63,197 bases of DNA from Lentimicrobium sp. (GTDB lineage: Bacteria; Bacteroidota; Bacteroidia; Bacteroidales; Lentimicrobiaceae). The position numbers and the translations under genes are program-made. This document shows positions 43,873-52,898 of the stretch, piece after piece (positions within the stretch are counted from its first letter, which is position 1; each line of letters begins with the position of its first letter). Under the pieces are notes generated by a model. The model saw only the letters and a list, made by a program, of their open reading frames with translations, was not told the origin of the DNA and ran no database searches. Location: NCBI GenBank assembly GCA_023957275.1, contig JAMLHF010000021.1, positions 1 to 63,197 on the forward strand. The letters run 5' to 3'.

Positions 43873-45222
43873 ATGTCAGAATTATATGATTACAAGGCTT
43901 ATACGGCCAGAAATTTCCGGTCGATACCCCAGATCAGGGAACTGCCGGAATTCCTGAAGAAGGAAATGGAGATTGTTGCCATGGTTTTACCCTTTAAATC
44001 TAACAGCTATGTTGTAAACGAATTGATTAACTGGGGAAACGCGCCTGATGACCCTATCTTCCGCTTAACGTTTCCTGACCGGGCAATGCTGTCGGAGCAT
44101 CATTTTGACCGGCTGAAGAATGCATTAGCCTCTCATACTGAAAAAAATCAGCTGGAAGCAATTGTACATGAGATCAGGATGGAGCTTAACCCGCATCCCG
44201 CAGGGCAGCTTGCGTTGAATATCCCCGTCTCAAACGGCCAAAGGCTCGAAGGAATTCAGCATAAATATCGTGAAACCGTATTGTTCTTCCCTTCCCAGGG
44301 CCAAACGTGTCATGCTTACTGTACTTTCTGTTTCAGATGGCCTCAGTTTACCGGTATGGAAGGGATGAAGATGGCTTCGGCCGAGAGCAGACAACTCGCT
44401 GATTATCTGCGAAATCACACGGAGGTAACCAATGTGTTGTTTACCGGCGGAGACCCGCTGGTGATGAAGACTTCCGTTCTTGAAAAGTATATTTCGCCGA
44501 TACTGGGTCCGGGATTTGAACACATTCACACCATCAGGATCGGCTCGAAAGCCCTGGCATACTGGCCTTACCGGTTCACGGCCGGTCAGGATGCGGACGA
44601 CTTGCTGCGTTTGTTCGAGAAAGTGGCCAGATCAGGGAAGCAACTGGCTCTGATGGCCCACTTTAATCATCCTGTAGAGCTGGGCACCAAAGCTGTTAAG
44701 CAAGCCATTAAACGGATCAGGTCAGCGGGCGTCGAAATCAGGACTCAATCTCCCATCCTCAGACACATCAACGATTCAGCTAAAATATGGGCCAGAATGT
44801 GGCGTCATCAGGCCCGCCTGGGGTGTATTCCCTATTATATGTTTATGGCCAGAGATACAGGGGCCAAGGCGTATTTTAACGTCACCATCGAAAATGCCTA
44901 TGAAATATACAGGGAAGCCTACAGTAAAGTAAGCGGAATGTCAAAAACAGTGAGGGGACCGGTGATGTCAGCCTCTCCGGGGAAGGTCCATATCCTGGGA
45001 ATCAGTGAAATTGCCGGTGAAAAGATTTTTATCCTGCAATTTATTCAGGGGCGCAACCCTGAATGGGTAAGAAGGCCTTTTTTTGCAAAATTTGACACCA
45101 AAGCCTCCTGGCTGACTGACCTGTATCCGGCATTCGGGGAAGAAAAGTTTTTCTGGCAGGATAATTATGAGCAACTGACCAGGATAAAAATGCATGAAGC
45201 ATTAAAACAGGAAGATGATTGA
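43873..45222 (+). CDS. KamA-family radical SAM protein (lysine 2,3-aminomutase-like)
   Basis: The 449-residue protein has the radical SAM triad CHAYCTFC (residues 142-149), then TGGDPL and the KamA-type core (RIGSKALAYWPYRF, LMAHFNHP). No PLP-binding lysine motif can be confirmed by eye. Canonical relatives interconvert alpha- and beta-lysine or modify EF-P; the large N-terminal domain (1-140) is KamA-like. The gene is not in an operon with epmA or lysine genes, so its substrate is open. A 288-bp AT-rich gap precedes it; TATCTTAG at about 43786-43793 is a one-mismatch -7 candidate. Confidence 0.85.
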   Translation: MSELYDYKAYTARNFRSIPQIRELPEFLKKEMEIVAMVLPFKSNSYVVNELINWGNAPDDPIFRLTFPDRAMLSEHHFDRLKNALASHTEKNQLEAIVHEIRMELNPHPAGQLALNIPVSNGQRLEGIQHKYRETVLFFPSQGQTCHAYCTFCFRWPQFTGMEGMKMASAESRQLADYLRNHTEVTNVLFTGGDPLVMKTSVLEKYISPILGPGFEHIHTIRIGSKALAYWPYRFTAGQDADDLLRLFEKVARSGKQLALMAHFNHPVELGTKAVKQAIKRIRSAGVEIRTQSPILRHINDSAKIWARMWRHQARLGCIPYYMFMARDTGAKAYFNVTIENAYEIYREAYSKVSGMSKTVRGPVMSASPGKVHILGISEIAGEKIFILQFIQGRNPEWVRRPFFAKFDTKASWLTDLYPAFGEEKFFWQDNYEQLTRIKMHEALKQEDD

Positions 45223-45265
45223 ACGGATGCTGTTTGAATGAGCCATTCATCCCGGAAAGTTTTAC

Positions 45266-45754
45266 TCAGGGTTCTGCCTTATTTTCAAAGAATGCATCCC
45301 CTCCCGGATACCACAGTTTTTCCTGCGCAACTTCTACAGGGAATGTATAATAATGCATCACTGCCGTGGTGCAAAGTTCTCCTTTTTGATCATACAGGAG
45401 CGTTTCGATCACTGCAATATTCCGGTTCATTGCTGATAAACGCGCTTTCAGGGTCAGTTCACCTTTATCGGTATAAACGGGTTTACTCAGTTTAACTTCC
45501 ATCCGGGAAGTAACCCCTGAGGTTTTCAGTTTTACAAAAACCAGCCAGCTGGCGATTTCGTCCAGAAGGGTGGCCTGAATTCCCCCGTGAAGTACGTTTT
45601 TCCAACCCTGAAATTGCGGTTTCGGCATCCAGCGGGCAACAATATAGTCCCCCTCCTCGGCAAACTTCAGTTGCAGTCCGGCAGGATTATCCGGGGAACA
45701 ACCAAAACAATTGTACCCTTCGAGCTTAACGAAAGGATTCAGTATTTTCTTCAT
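45266..45754 (-). CDS. PaaI-like hotdog-fold thioesterase
   Basis: The 162-residue hotdog-fold protein shows the PaaI pattern: YNCFGCSPDNPAGLQLKF at the N-terminus, LHGGIQATLLDEIASW with the catalytic glutamate/aspartate region, and later strands (SRMEVKLSKPVYTDKGELTL). It should hydrolyse an acyl-CoA thioester. It is 15 bp before the MORN-repeat gene. Confidence 0.8.
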   Translation of the reverse strand: MKKILNPFVKLEGYNCFGCSPDNPAGLQLKFAEEGDYIVARWMPKPQFQGWKNVLHGGIQATLLDEIASWLVFVKLKTSGVTSRMEVKLSKPVYTDKGELTLKARLSAMNRNIAVIETLLYDQKGELCTTAVMHYYTFPVEVAQEKLWYPGGDAFFENKAEP

Positions 45755-45769
45755 TACCGGGCCTTCTGC

Positions 45770-46531
45770 TTATTTAATTTTTCCTTTTGAATATGAAACC
45801 GTGTTAATTACTTTTCCACCTTCATCATACTCCAGCCATTTTCCATCCTTTTCCCCTTCCACATACTGGCCGGTGAGCTTCACATTCCCATTTTCGAAAT
45901 ACTCAACAGCGTTTCCATGATTTCTGTTATTTACAAAAGCATCTATACTTCTGATCTTTCCACCCGGATAGAATGTTTTCTGGTCTCCTTCAAGCGCGCC
46001 TTTTATGTAATTATATTCTGCGATCAGGTTCCCCTGCATATCATACCATTTGGAAGGTCCATCCTTCGCTCCGTCCTTATACATGGCTTCCTCTGATTGC
46101 TTATTCATTGTATTTTCATAATAAGTGATCTGGATGCCATCCAGCTTGCCCAGGCGATAGTTATTTTCGGATATGGGAAGCCCTGATGTACTGAACGTCC
46201 GGTGAGTGCCGTCGGCAAGTCCGTTGACAAAATACTGCTCAGAAACCAGGGTTGAGCGTTTCGACAATTCAAGGAAAATTCCGTCCTTCATGCCGCGTTT
46301 GTAACTCTCAACTTTGAAAAGCATCTTATTTTCAGCAAAATAGATGATCCATGTTCCATCCTTCTGGTTGTCAATATACCTGCCTTTGGAGGTATATGCC
46401 CCTTCTGTTTCTATCCACAAGCCCTGTTTTAGCCCTTTCATGTCAGTGACATTCTGGGCAAACATTGAAAGATGCATTGTTCCGGAAAGGATGGAAAGGA
46501 GAATCCAGCGGTAAAGATTGTGTGATTTCAT
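45770..46531 (-). CDS. Secreted MORN-repeat protein, YwqK-like
   Basis: The start at 46531 (MKSHNLYRWILLSILSG) gives a signal peptide cleaved near FAQ. About ten MORN-like repeats follow (DGTWIIYFAENKMLFKVESY, KDGIFLELS, DGIQITYYENTMNKQSEEA, DGPSKWYDMQGNLIAEYNYI and others). YwqK-type proteins are annotated as antitoxin components in Firmicutes, but no toxin gene is next to it here; a scaffold or adhesion role in the periplasm is equally likely. Confidence 0.8.
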   Translation of the reverse strand: MKSHNLYRWILLSILSGTMHLSMFAQNVTDMKGLKQGLWIETEGAYTSKGRYIDNQKDGTWIIYFAENKMLFKVESYKRGMKDGIFLELSKRSTLVSEQYFVNGLADGTHRTFSTSGLPISENNYRLGKLDGIQITYYENTMNKQSEEAMYKDGAKDGPSKWYDMQGNLIAEYNYIKGALEGDQKTFYPGGKIRSIDAFVNNRNHGNAVEYFENGNVKLTGQYVEGEKDGKWLEYDEGGKVINTVSYSKGKIK

Positions 46532-46580
46532 AACTCTATTTTTGAACAAAGTTATAAAACCTCACATAAAATCATGAATT

Positions 46581-47888
46581 TTATAAGGTGATTGCTTTAA
46601 GATCGTAGAGATCGGCCCCGGTAATTCTGACTTTTGTAATCATTCCGGGGGAAAGCTTTCCTTCAGGGTCATCAATCATCACTTCGTTATCCACTTCAGG
46701 TGAATCAAATTCCGACCGGCCTGACCAGTAGTTATTTTCCTTACGGTCAACGATAACATCCATGATACTGCCGACAAGTTCCGCATTTCGTCTGGCGGAA
46801 ATGTCCTGTTGTAACAGCATGATTTGTTCGGAACGCCTGGCTTTCAATGCGGGACGTACATCATCATTTAACCGGAAAGCAGGTGTATTTTCTTCATGGG
46901 AATAAGTAAAAACGCCCACCCGTTCAAATTCACTCTCTCTGATAAAATTTTTCAGTTCATTGAATTCTTCGTTGGTTTCGCCCGGATATCCGACAATAAA
47001 ACTGCTGCGTATGGCAATACCCGGCACTCTATGCCTGATGGTACGGATCAAATCGCGGGTTCCTTCACCGTTCAGACCTCTTTTCATGGATTTGAGAATC
47101 CGGTTGCTGATATGTTGGAGGGGAATATCCAGGTAACGGCATACTTTCGGGTTTTCGCGCATGATGTCAAGCACCCTGAGCGGAAATCCGGCCGGGAAGG
47201 CATAATGAAGCCTGATCCATTCAACGCCTTCTACTTCTGACAGCGCTTCGAGCAATCCGGCCAATTGCCGTTTTCTGTTGAGATCTATTCCGTAATAGGT
47301 AAGGTCCTGAGCGATCAGGATTAACTCTTTGACCCCTGATCCGGCAAGAAAACGGGCCTCATCAACAAGCTGATCAATGGATTTTGAAATATTTCCGCCT
47401 CTGATTTGCGGTATAGCGCAGAAGGAACATCTCCTGTCACAGCCTTCTGATATTTTGAGATATGCATAATGTGCCGGCGTTGTCAGTATTCTTTCGCCAA
47501 GCAGTTCATTGCGCAGGGGGGTATTCAGGGCGGCCAGGATTGCATTGAGGTCATTCACTCCAAAGATTCCATCAACTTCCGGCAGCTCTCTGATCAACTC
47601 ATCCTTATACCTTTGCGAAAGGCAACCCATCACAAACAACCTGCTGATATTTCCTTTCTTCCGCTCGAGTGCCCATTGAAGGATGGTATCTACAGACTCT
47701 TCTTTCGCGTCATTGATAAAGCCACAGGTGTTAATGATTACCAGATCGGCTGGATTGTTACTGTCATGTCCGGGTTCAATTCCGGCGGCCCTGAGCTGGC
47801 GCATCATCACTTCGGAATCAACCAGGTTTTTTGAGCAGCCCAGCGTGATGATGTTGGCAGTTTTTATTCCGGGAACGGAGGATTTCAA
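46581..47888 (-). CDS. rimO: Ribosomal protein S12 methylthiotransferase RimO
   Basis: A 435-residue methylthiotransferase: N-terminal UPF0004 domain with three cysteines (TLGCSKNLVDSEVM, TCGFINDAKEES, GCLSQRY), radical SAM motif CDRRCSFCAIP, and a TRAM domain at the C-terminus (VGSIMDVIVDRKENN). RimO adds a methylthio group to Asp88 of ribosomal protein S12. Its neighbour upstream is ftsY, the usual Bacteroidota order (rpmG, DUF4295, ftsY, rimO). Confidence 0.93.
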   Translation of the reverse strand: MKSSVPGIKTANIITLGCSKNLVDSEVMMRQLRAAGIEPGHDSNNPADLVIINTCGFINDAKEESVDTILQWALERKKGNISRLFVMGCLSQRYKDELIRELPEVDGIFGVNDLNAILAALNTPLRNELLGERILTTPAHYAYLKISEGCDRRCSFCAIPQIRGGNISKSIDQLVDEARFLAGSGVKELILIAQDLTYYGIDLNRKRQLAGLLEALSEVEGVEWIRLHYAFPAGFPLRVLDIMRENPKVCRYLDIPLQHISNRILKSMKRGLNGEGTRDLIRTIRHRVPGIAIRSSFIVGYPGETNEEFNELKNFIRESEFERVGVFTYSHEENTPAFRLNDDVRPALKARRSEQIMLLQQDISARRNAELVGSIMDVIVDRKENNYWSGRSEFDSPEVDNEVMIDDPEGKLSPGMITKVRITGADLYDLKAITL

Positions 47889-47972
47889 TTTAATGTCATT
47901 TTAGAAAGAAAAGGTTATTACAAACCCGGGGAAAGTCGTTTTCCGGCTTCAGAAAGGCGAAGTCAGCGCCTG

Positions 47973-48926
47973 TCAGCTGAAGAGGGAATCAACAAATTCC
48001 TCTTTAATAAAAGGCTGGAGGTCGGTCATTTTTTCACCGATTCCGATGTATTTCACGGGTATTTTGAATTGATCAGAAATTCCGATCACCACTCCTCCTT
48101 TAGCTGTGCCATCGAGTTTGGTAAGCGCAAGCGCGTTTACCTCGGTGGCCGCGGTAAACTGACGGGCCTGCTCAATGGCATTCTGCCCGGTAGAAGCATC
48201 CAGCACAAGCAATACTTCATGCGGGGCGTCCGGCAGGAGTTTTTGCATCACCTTCCTGATTTTCGACAATTCATTCATCAGGTTGACTTTGTTGTGAAGC
48301 CTACCGGCAGTGTCGATGATTACCACATCTGCCTGCCTGGCAATGGCTGATTTAAGGGTGTCGTAAGCTACGGAGGCCGGATCGGCTCCCATGCCCTGGG
48401 TAATACAGGGCACTCCTACCCTTTCGGCCCAGATCTCAAGCTGCGAAACGGCAGCGGCCCTGAATGTATCTGCAGCACCAAGCACCACGTTTTTTCCGGC
48501 TTCCTTAAACTGATAAGCCAGTTTACCGATGGTGGTGGTTTTACCAACGCCGTTAACCCCGACAACCATGATCACATAGGGGGTTTCCCTTTTAGGGAAA
48601 TCAAATCCTTCGATCAGTTTTCCGGTGGATGTTTCATCCAGCAGGGCAGAAATCTCTTCACGGAGAATCCTGTTCAGTTCAGATGTGCCAAGGTACTTAT
48701 CACCTGAAACCCTTTTTTGAATGCGCTCAATGATTCTGAGTGTCGTTTCAACGCCAACATCGGATGTAACCAGGATCTCTTCAAGGTTGTCGAGTACTTC
48801 ATCGTCTACGGTGGATTTTCCTAGAATGGCTTTTGATAACCGGCCAAAGAACGTGGACTTCGTTTTCTCAAGACCACGATCCAGATCCTGTTTTTTCTCT
48901 TTTGAGAAGAATGAAAATATCCCCAT
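47973..48926 (-). CDS. ftsY: Signal recognition particle receptor FtsY
   Basis: A 317-residue FtsY without the long acidic N-terminal domain: NG domain with GVNGVGKTTTIGKLA (P-loop), DTFRAAAVSQLEIWA, DTAGRLHN and LTKLDGTAKGG. It binds the SRP-ribosome complex and brings membrane proteins to the translocon. It has its own start; the terminator at 49011-49049 separates it from DUF4295. Confidence 0.95.
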   Translation of the reverse strand: MGIFSFFSKEKKQDLDRGLEKTKSTFFGRLSKAILGKSTVDDEVLDNLEEILVTSDVGVETTLRIIERIQKRVSGDKYLGTSELNRILREEISALLDETSTGKLIEGFDFPKRETPYVIMVVGVNGVGKTTTIGKLAYQFKEAGKNVVLGAADTFRAAAVSQLEIWAERVGVPCITQGMGADPASVAYDTLKSAIARQADVVIIDTAGRLHNKVNLMNELSKIRKVMQKLLPDAPHEVLLVLDASTGQNAIEQARQFTAATEVNALALTKLDGTAKGGVVIGISDQFKIPVKYIGIGEKMTDLQPFIKEEFVDSLFS

Positions 48927-49010
48927 GGAAATAAGAATTAACGCGTAAACTTGTATTTGGCTATTGAGACCACAAAATTATAAATTATCGCTGCATGGCG
49001 GCACAAGCAA

Positions 49011-49049
49011 ATAAAAACAGGGTCTTTCCTGCAAGAGAAAAGGCCCTGT
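49011..49049 (-). terminator. Intrinsic terminator after rpmG-DUF4295
   Basis: On the minus strand ACAGGGCCT (49049-49041) pairs with AGACCCTGT (49025-49017), imperfect near the loop, and TTTTTAT follows (49016-49010). Confidence 0.65.
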
Positions 49050-49069
49050 GGAAAAAGTTAGGGTCGGGA

Positions 49070-49225
49070 TTATTTCTTCGCCAGAAAATCTTTCACCTGA
49101 TCGTTGGCAACGATGTTTTCCCTGAAGGTATATGCGCCGGTTTTTTCAGACCTGACCATACGGATTACTTTTGCATAATCCTTACCTGAAGATGTCCTCA
49201 GTGTAGCAACTACTTTCTTTGCCAT
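49070..49225 (-). CDS. DUF4295 family small protein
   Basis: A 51-residue basic protein, MAKKVVATLRTSSGKDYAKV, then IRMVRSEKTGAYTFRENIVA. It matches the Bacteroidota DUF4295 family, nearly always encoded next to rpmG and ftsY, so a ribosome-associated role is likely. It starts 10 bp after rpmG ends. Confidence 0.9.
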   Translation of the reverse strand: MAKKVVATLRTSSGKDYAKVIRMVRSEKTGAYTFRENIVANDQVKDFLAKK

Positions 49226-49235
49226 GGTATCTTAT

Positions 49236-49424
49236 TTATTTAATTTCTTTATGAACAGTCATTTTCTTGAGGATAGGATTGTATTTTTTAATCTCAAGCC
49301 TCTCGGGTGTGTTCTTTTTATTCTTGGTGGTAATGTACCGTGAAGTACCCGGCATGCCACTGGCTTTGTGCTCAGTACATTCCAGAATCACCTGAATCCT
49401 TGCTTCTTTGCTCTTCTTAGCCAT
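49236..49424 (-). CDS. rpmG: 50S ribosomal protein L33
   Basis: The 62-residue L33 reads [55 protein letters not shown]; the zinc-finger cysteines are missing, so this is the zinc-independent form. Usually rpmB (L28) precedes it in Bacteroidota; here the next gene upstream is xerD on the other strand. Confidence 0.95.
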   Translation of the reverse strand: MAKKSKEARIQVILECTEHKASGMPGTSRYITTKNKKNTPERLEIKKYNPILKKMTVHKEIK

Positions 49425-49452
49425 TGATGTAAGCCTTTAAAATTTCGGACTG

Positions 49453-49483
49453 CAAAAATACAATAATTTTTTATCCTGCCAAA
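49453..49483 (-). promoter_or_regulatory. Bacteroidota-type promoter of rpmG-DUF4295
   Basis: On the minus strand TTTG (49483-49480), 19 nt, TATTTTTG (49460-49453), an exact fit to the consensus. It gives a short 5' leader of about 25 nt. Confidence 0.75.
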
Positions 49484-49687
49484 GGCTGACAGCGAAAATT
49501 TAACTAATTGTGGCATTTTTAGGGCCATACCTAATAACCAATTGCGTATATTCTTGTTTATCAACCATATAAAATACCCATTCTTTTATAAACAACCTGA
49601 TGTTGATAATTTTATATGTCAGAACCCTTGAAATCAGAGAAACTGGAATTATTTTACGTTTGTAATATATTTTCAGAAATATCATTG

Positions 49688-50596
49688 ATGGGGTGGGAAA
49701 TATTTATAAAAGGGTACAGGGCATATCTGCAGGTTGAGCGTTCGATGCCTGCAAATACTGTCAGTGCTTACCTGAGGGATGTGGAGAAACTGGCAGGATT
49801 CCTGAATACCGGGGAAAGGGCTGTTGAACCCGCTTCCGTGCGTCCCCTTCATCTTCAGGAGTTCATCAATACTATTGCCGGCATCGGGGTCGCAGCAAGC
49901 AGTCAGGCCCGCATTATTTCGGGCATACGGTCGTTTTTCAAATACCTGCTGCTTGAGAACGAAATAAAGAGCGATCCTACTGAATTGGTTGAGATGCCGC
50001 GCATAGGAAGAAAATTACCCGAAGTGCTCACAACAGACGAAGTTGAAAGGCTATTGGCTGTTATCGACCTCAGTACCTCCACGGGAGAACGCAACAAAGC
50101 CATCGTTGAGGTTTTGTATGGCTGCGGCCTGCGGGTTTCAGAACTGATAAACCTGAAAATCACTGATCTTCACTATGACGAGTATTACCTTACTGTGACC
50201 GGAAAGGGTGACAAACAGAGAATTGTGCCGCTGGGAAATGCTGCGTCATCGCAACTCAGGCGGTACATCGGGGAAGTAAGAACTCACCAGAACATTAAAA
50301 AAGGGCAGGAACAATATATTTTTCTGAATAAATCAGGTTCGCGGCTAACCAGGGCCATGGTTTTCCATATTATTAAAACATTGGCCGGCATTGCAGGTAT
50401 CAGCAAAAATATCAGTCCGCACACCTTCCGTCACTCATTTGCCACCCACCTGGTGGAGAACGGAGCCGACCTGCGTGCAGTGCAGGAAATGCTGGGTCAT
50501 GCTTCCATTACCACAACCGAGATTTATACACACATCGACAGGGAATACCTCAGACAAAATATCCTGAAGTATCACCCAAGAAAAGACCTGAACTGA
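49688..50596 (+). CDS. xerD: Tyrosine recombinase XerD
   Basis: A 302-residue recombinase with core-binding domain (YLQVERSMPANTVSAYLRDV) and the catalytic residues: Arg in CGLRVSELI, His-Arg in HTFRHSFATHL, His in LGHASI and Tyr in EIYTHI. It resolves chromosome dimers at dif with XerC. The start Met at 49688 (MGWEIFIKGY) is preferred; 24 upstream in-frame codons from 49616 look unrelated to the family. Confidence 0.92.
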   Translation: MGWEIFIKGYRAYLQVERSMPANTVSAYLRDVEKLAGFLNTGERAVEPASVRPLHLQEFINTIAGIGVAASSQARIISGIRSFFKYLLLENEIKSDPTELVEMPRIGRKLPEVLTTDEVERLLAVIDLSTSTGERNKAIVEVLYGCGLRVSELINLKITDLHYDEYYLTVTGKGDKQRIVPLGNAASSQLRRYIGEVRTHQNIKKGQEQYIFLNKSGSRLTRAMVFHIIKTLAGIAGISKNISPHTFRHSFATHLVENGADLRAVQEMLGHASITTTEIYTHIDREYLRQNILKYHPRKDLN

Positions 50597-50605
50597 AGCT
50601 CAATA

Positions 50606-51082
50606 TTATTCGTCGTCTTCCAGATCGTCGAACTCCTCAATTTCGCCATCTTCATTGACAAAGACGCCCCAGTTGACGGTTACCAGCTTACCATCCTGAA
50701 AATAAAAATCTATCAGTCCTTCGTCAAATGAAACCCTTCTTTCGCCCCACTCCTCTTCATCGGAATCGATCTGTGACATGCCGTTTTCCTTCATGAGTGC
50801 GGTAATTTCCTGCTCATTCAGGCCGAAAATTTTCTTACCGAAAAGTGTAACCTCTTCGTTATCGGTTTCGAAACAGGAAAGTACGTGGTTGTTTTTACCT
50901 TCAAAAAATACGGTCAGGCCTTCCTTGTCATAATTCCAGAGGATGGTATCCAGATCTTCATCGGCCTCATCTCCGAGATTTTCTATTTCAAGTGGTTTAC
51001 CCAGAGTGTTTTCAACTGTCTGGGGTGTATCCCCGAATTTCAGTTCGTTTAAGCCTTCAAGCAGGAGGATTTCCATTTTCAT
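50606..51082 (-). CDS. Hypothetical acidic protein
   Basis: A 158-residue, strongly acidic protein (C-terminus GEIEEFDDLEDDE, and DEADEDLDTILW near 40). Strands such as GLTVFFEGKNNHVLSCF and GLIDFYFQDGKLVTVNW suggest a compact beta-rich fold. No recognised family. It lies 9 bp from the xerD stop and 30 bp from the SDR gene. Confidence 0.7.
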   Translation of the reverse strand: MKMEILLLEGLNELKFGDTPQTVENTLGKPLEIENLGDEADEDLDTILWNYDKEGLTVFFEGKNNHVLSCFETDNEEVTLFGKKIFGLNEQEITALMKENGMSQIDSDEEEWGERRVSFDEGLIDFYFQDGKLVTVNWGVFVNEDGEIEEFDDLEDDE

Positions 51083-51112
51083 ATTGTTTACTTTTATTGT
51101 GGTTATTCTGTT

Positions 51113-51925
51113 TTATTTCTTCAGTGGTGCAGCAGGTTCTTTTGCCATGTGGTTGTAGGTAAGATGGCTGACAAGTCCCGGAAAAAAGCGGTTAAGCAAT
51201 ACAGCCAGCTTCCCCTCTACGAGGGTCAGAACCAGTTCATTCTTTCTTTTAAGGGTTGCTTTGACAATTTTTTTTGCGGCTTTTCCTGCCGACATCATTT
51301 TGCCCTCATCGCGGGGGGTGGTGCCTTGCGGATGACCATTCCCGAGCAGGGCAGCCTGCCGTATATTGGTGGCCGTAAAACCCGGAGCGGCAACCAGGAC
51401 ATGCAGGCCTGTTTTTAAATTTTCACATCTCAGGGTGTCAAGAAATCCGCGGATCGCAAACTTGGAGGCAGAATAGCCTGTCCTTCCCGGAAGTCCAATG
51501 TATCCGGCCACGGAAATAATTCCGACGACAGAGCCTTTGGTTTCAAGCAGCCAGGGAAGGGCATATTTGGTACAATACACAGTGCCCCAGAAATTTACAT
51601 CCATGAGGGTTTTAATCACGCTCAGGTCCGTGTCTTTGAATGCCGCCCGCATCGAGATTCCGGCATTATTTACCAGCACATCTATCCTTCCCTTTTCAGC
51701 TATGGTCTTTTCAATCAGATTTTTACAATCTTCTTCCCGGCTAACATCAGCCTGAATGGCCAGCACCTCAATACCTTCCCACCTGAGATCAGCAGTCGCC
51801 TGATCCAGCCTTTCCCTGTTGCGGGCCGAAATCACAACAAAAGCGCCCAAACGTCCGAACTCTTGCGCCAACGCCAATCCGATACCGGATGATCCTCCGG
51901 TGATTATCACGACTTTACCTTTCAC
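51113..51925 (-). CDS. Short-chain dehydrogenase/reductase (SDR)
   Basis: A 270-residue classical SDR: TGGSSGIG cofactor loop, NNAGIS, active-site serine in GIISVAGYIGLPG and YSASK with catalytic Tyr and Lys. It is membrane-near because of a hydrophobic C-terminal third (LVEGKLAVLLNRFFPGLVSHL), as in acylglycerone- or sphinganine-type reductases. The substrate is unknown; NADP(H) preference is suggested by an Arg (SARNRERL) after the second strand. Confidence 0.85.
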   Translation of the reverse strand: MKGKVVIITGGSSGIGLALAQEFGRLGAFVVISARNRERLDQATADLRWEGIEVLAIQADVSREEDCKNLIEKTIAEKGRIDVLVNNAGISMRAAFKDTDLSVIKTLMDVNFWGTVYCTKYALPWLLETKGSVVGIISVAGYIGLPGRTGYSASKFAIRGFLDTLRCENLKTGLHVLVAAPGFTATNIRQAALLGNGHPQGTTPRDEGKMMSAGKAAKKIVKATLKRKNELVLTLVEGKLAVLLNRFFPGLVSHLTYNHMAKEPAAPLKK

Positions 51926-52122
51926 TCCGGGTGACTTTTTAATCTGTACAATAATAGCGCTTTTTTAGCATCGGCACAATGCAATTTTCAGCAAATTGAT
52001 ACCTTGTAATCATATCTTATTTTATTACCCTGACAATTCACCGTAAGACCAGTCTGTTTGGCTTATTGATTATATTTACAGCCCGGGATCAAAACTCATG
52101 ACAGAACAATCACATTTAACCG

Positions 52123-52872
52123 ATGAAGATAAAAATAGAAATTTGCACCGGATCTGTTGAATCTGTGCTGGCGGCAAAGAAAGGCGGTGCGGACAGGATT
52201 GAACTTTGTTCTGCATTGGTTTTAGGCGGGCTGACTCCCTCCCAATCATTGATGGAATACGCCATCACCAAAGCAGGGATTGAAACATTTGTCCTGATAA
52301 GACCGCGCAACGGCGATTTCCATTACACAAGGGCGGAATATGAAATCATGAAATCCGATATTTTTACAGCCAGGGCTGCTGGAGCTGCCGGCATTGTTAC
52401 AGGGATGCTGAACACCGATGGCACTGTTGATACCTGCCGGATGAAAGACCTGATAGAGTTGGCCCGCCCCATGAAAATTACTTTTCACAGGGCGTTTGAT
52501 TTAAGCAATGACCCATTTAAAGCGCTTGAAGATATTATTGGTCTCGGATGTGAAAGAATCCTGACATCCGGGCAAGCACAGAATGCTCCCGCCGGTTCGC
52601 ATTTGATTGCGGAACTTGTTGAACTTGCAGGCAGCCGCATCATCATTATGCCGGGCAGCGGAATTAATGCCTTCAATCTGAAACAGCTTCATCAGCAAAC
52701 AAAAGCATTGGAATATCACCTTTCGGCTTCAAGACTGAAGCCCGGACGCATGCATTTTCGCAATAATACTGTAAATATGGGATTCCCCGGGGAAGATGAA
52801 TACAGCATCCGGGAAACCGACCCTGACCTTGTTGCAGAAATCTGCAGGATAGCCGGCAGCCTGAACGATTAA
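52123..52872 (+). CDS. cutC: CutC family protein (copper homeostasis)
   Basis: A 249-residue TIM barrel: KIEICTGSVESVLAAKKGGA, DRIELCSALVLGGLTPS, ITFHRAFD. The family was named for copper tolerance, but the enzyme activity is not settled. It precedes the endonuclease/phosphatase gene by 26 bp. Confidence 0.9.
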   Translation: MKIKIEICTGSVESVLAAKKGGADRIELCSALVLGGLTPSQSLMEYAITKAGIETFVLIRPRNGDFHYTRAEYEIMKSDIFTARAAGAAGIVTGMLNTDGTVDTCRMKDLIELARPMKITFHRAFDLSNDPFKALEDIIGLGCERILTSGQAQNAPAGSHLIAELVELAGSRIIIMPGSGINAFNLKQLHQQTKALEYHLSASRLKPGRMHFRNNTVNMGFPGEDEYSIRETDPDLVAEICRIAGSLND

Positions 52873-52898
52873 ATACTTTTTTAAGTAAACCACCCGCC

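Noticed and set aside
45770-46531. Toxin-antitoxin system
   Set aside because: YwqK-like MORN proteins are called antitoxins by name, but no toxin-like gene is adjacent and this one has a signal peptide.
49500-49685. 61-codon minus-strand ORF beside xerD
   Set aside because: It lies over the unlikely upstream extension of xerD and has low-complexity, AT-driven composition.
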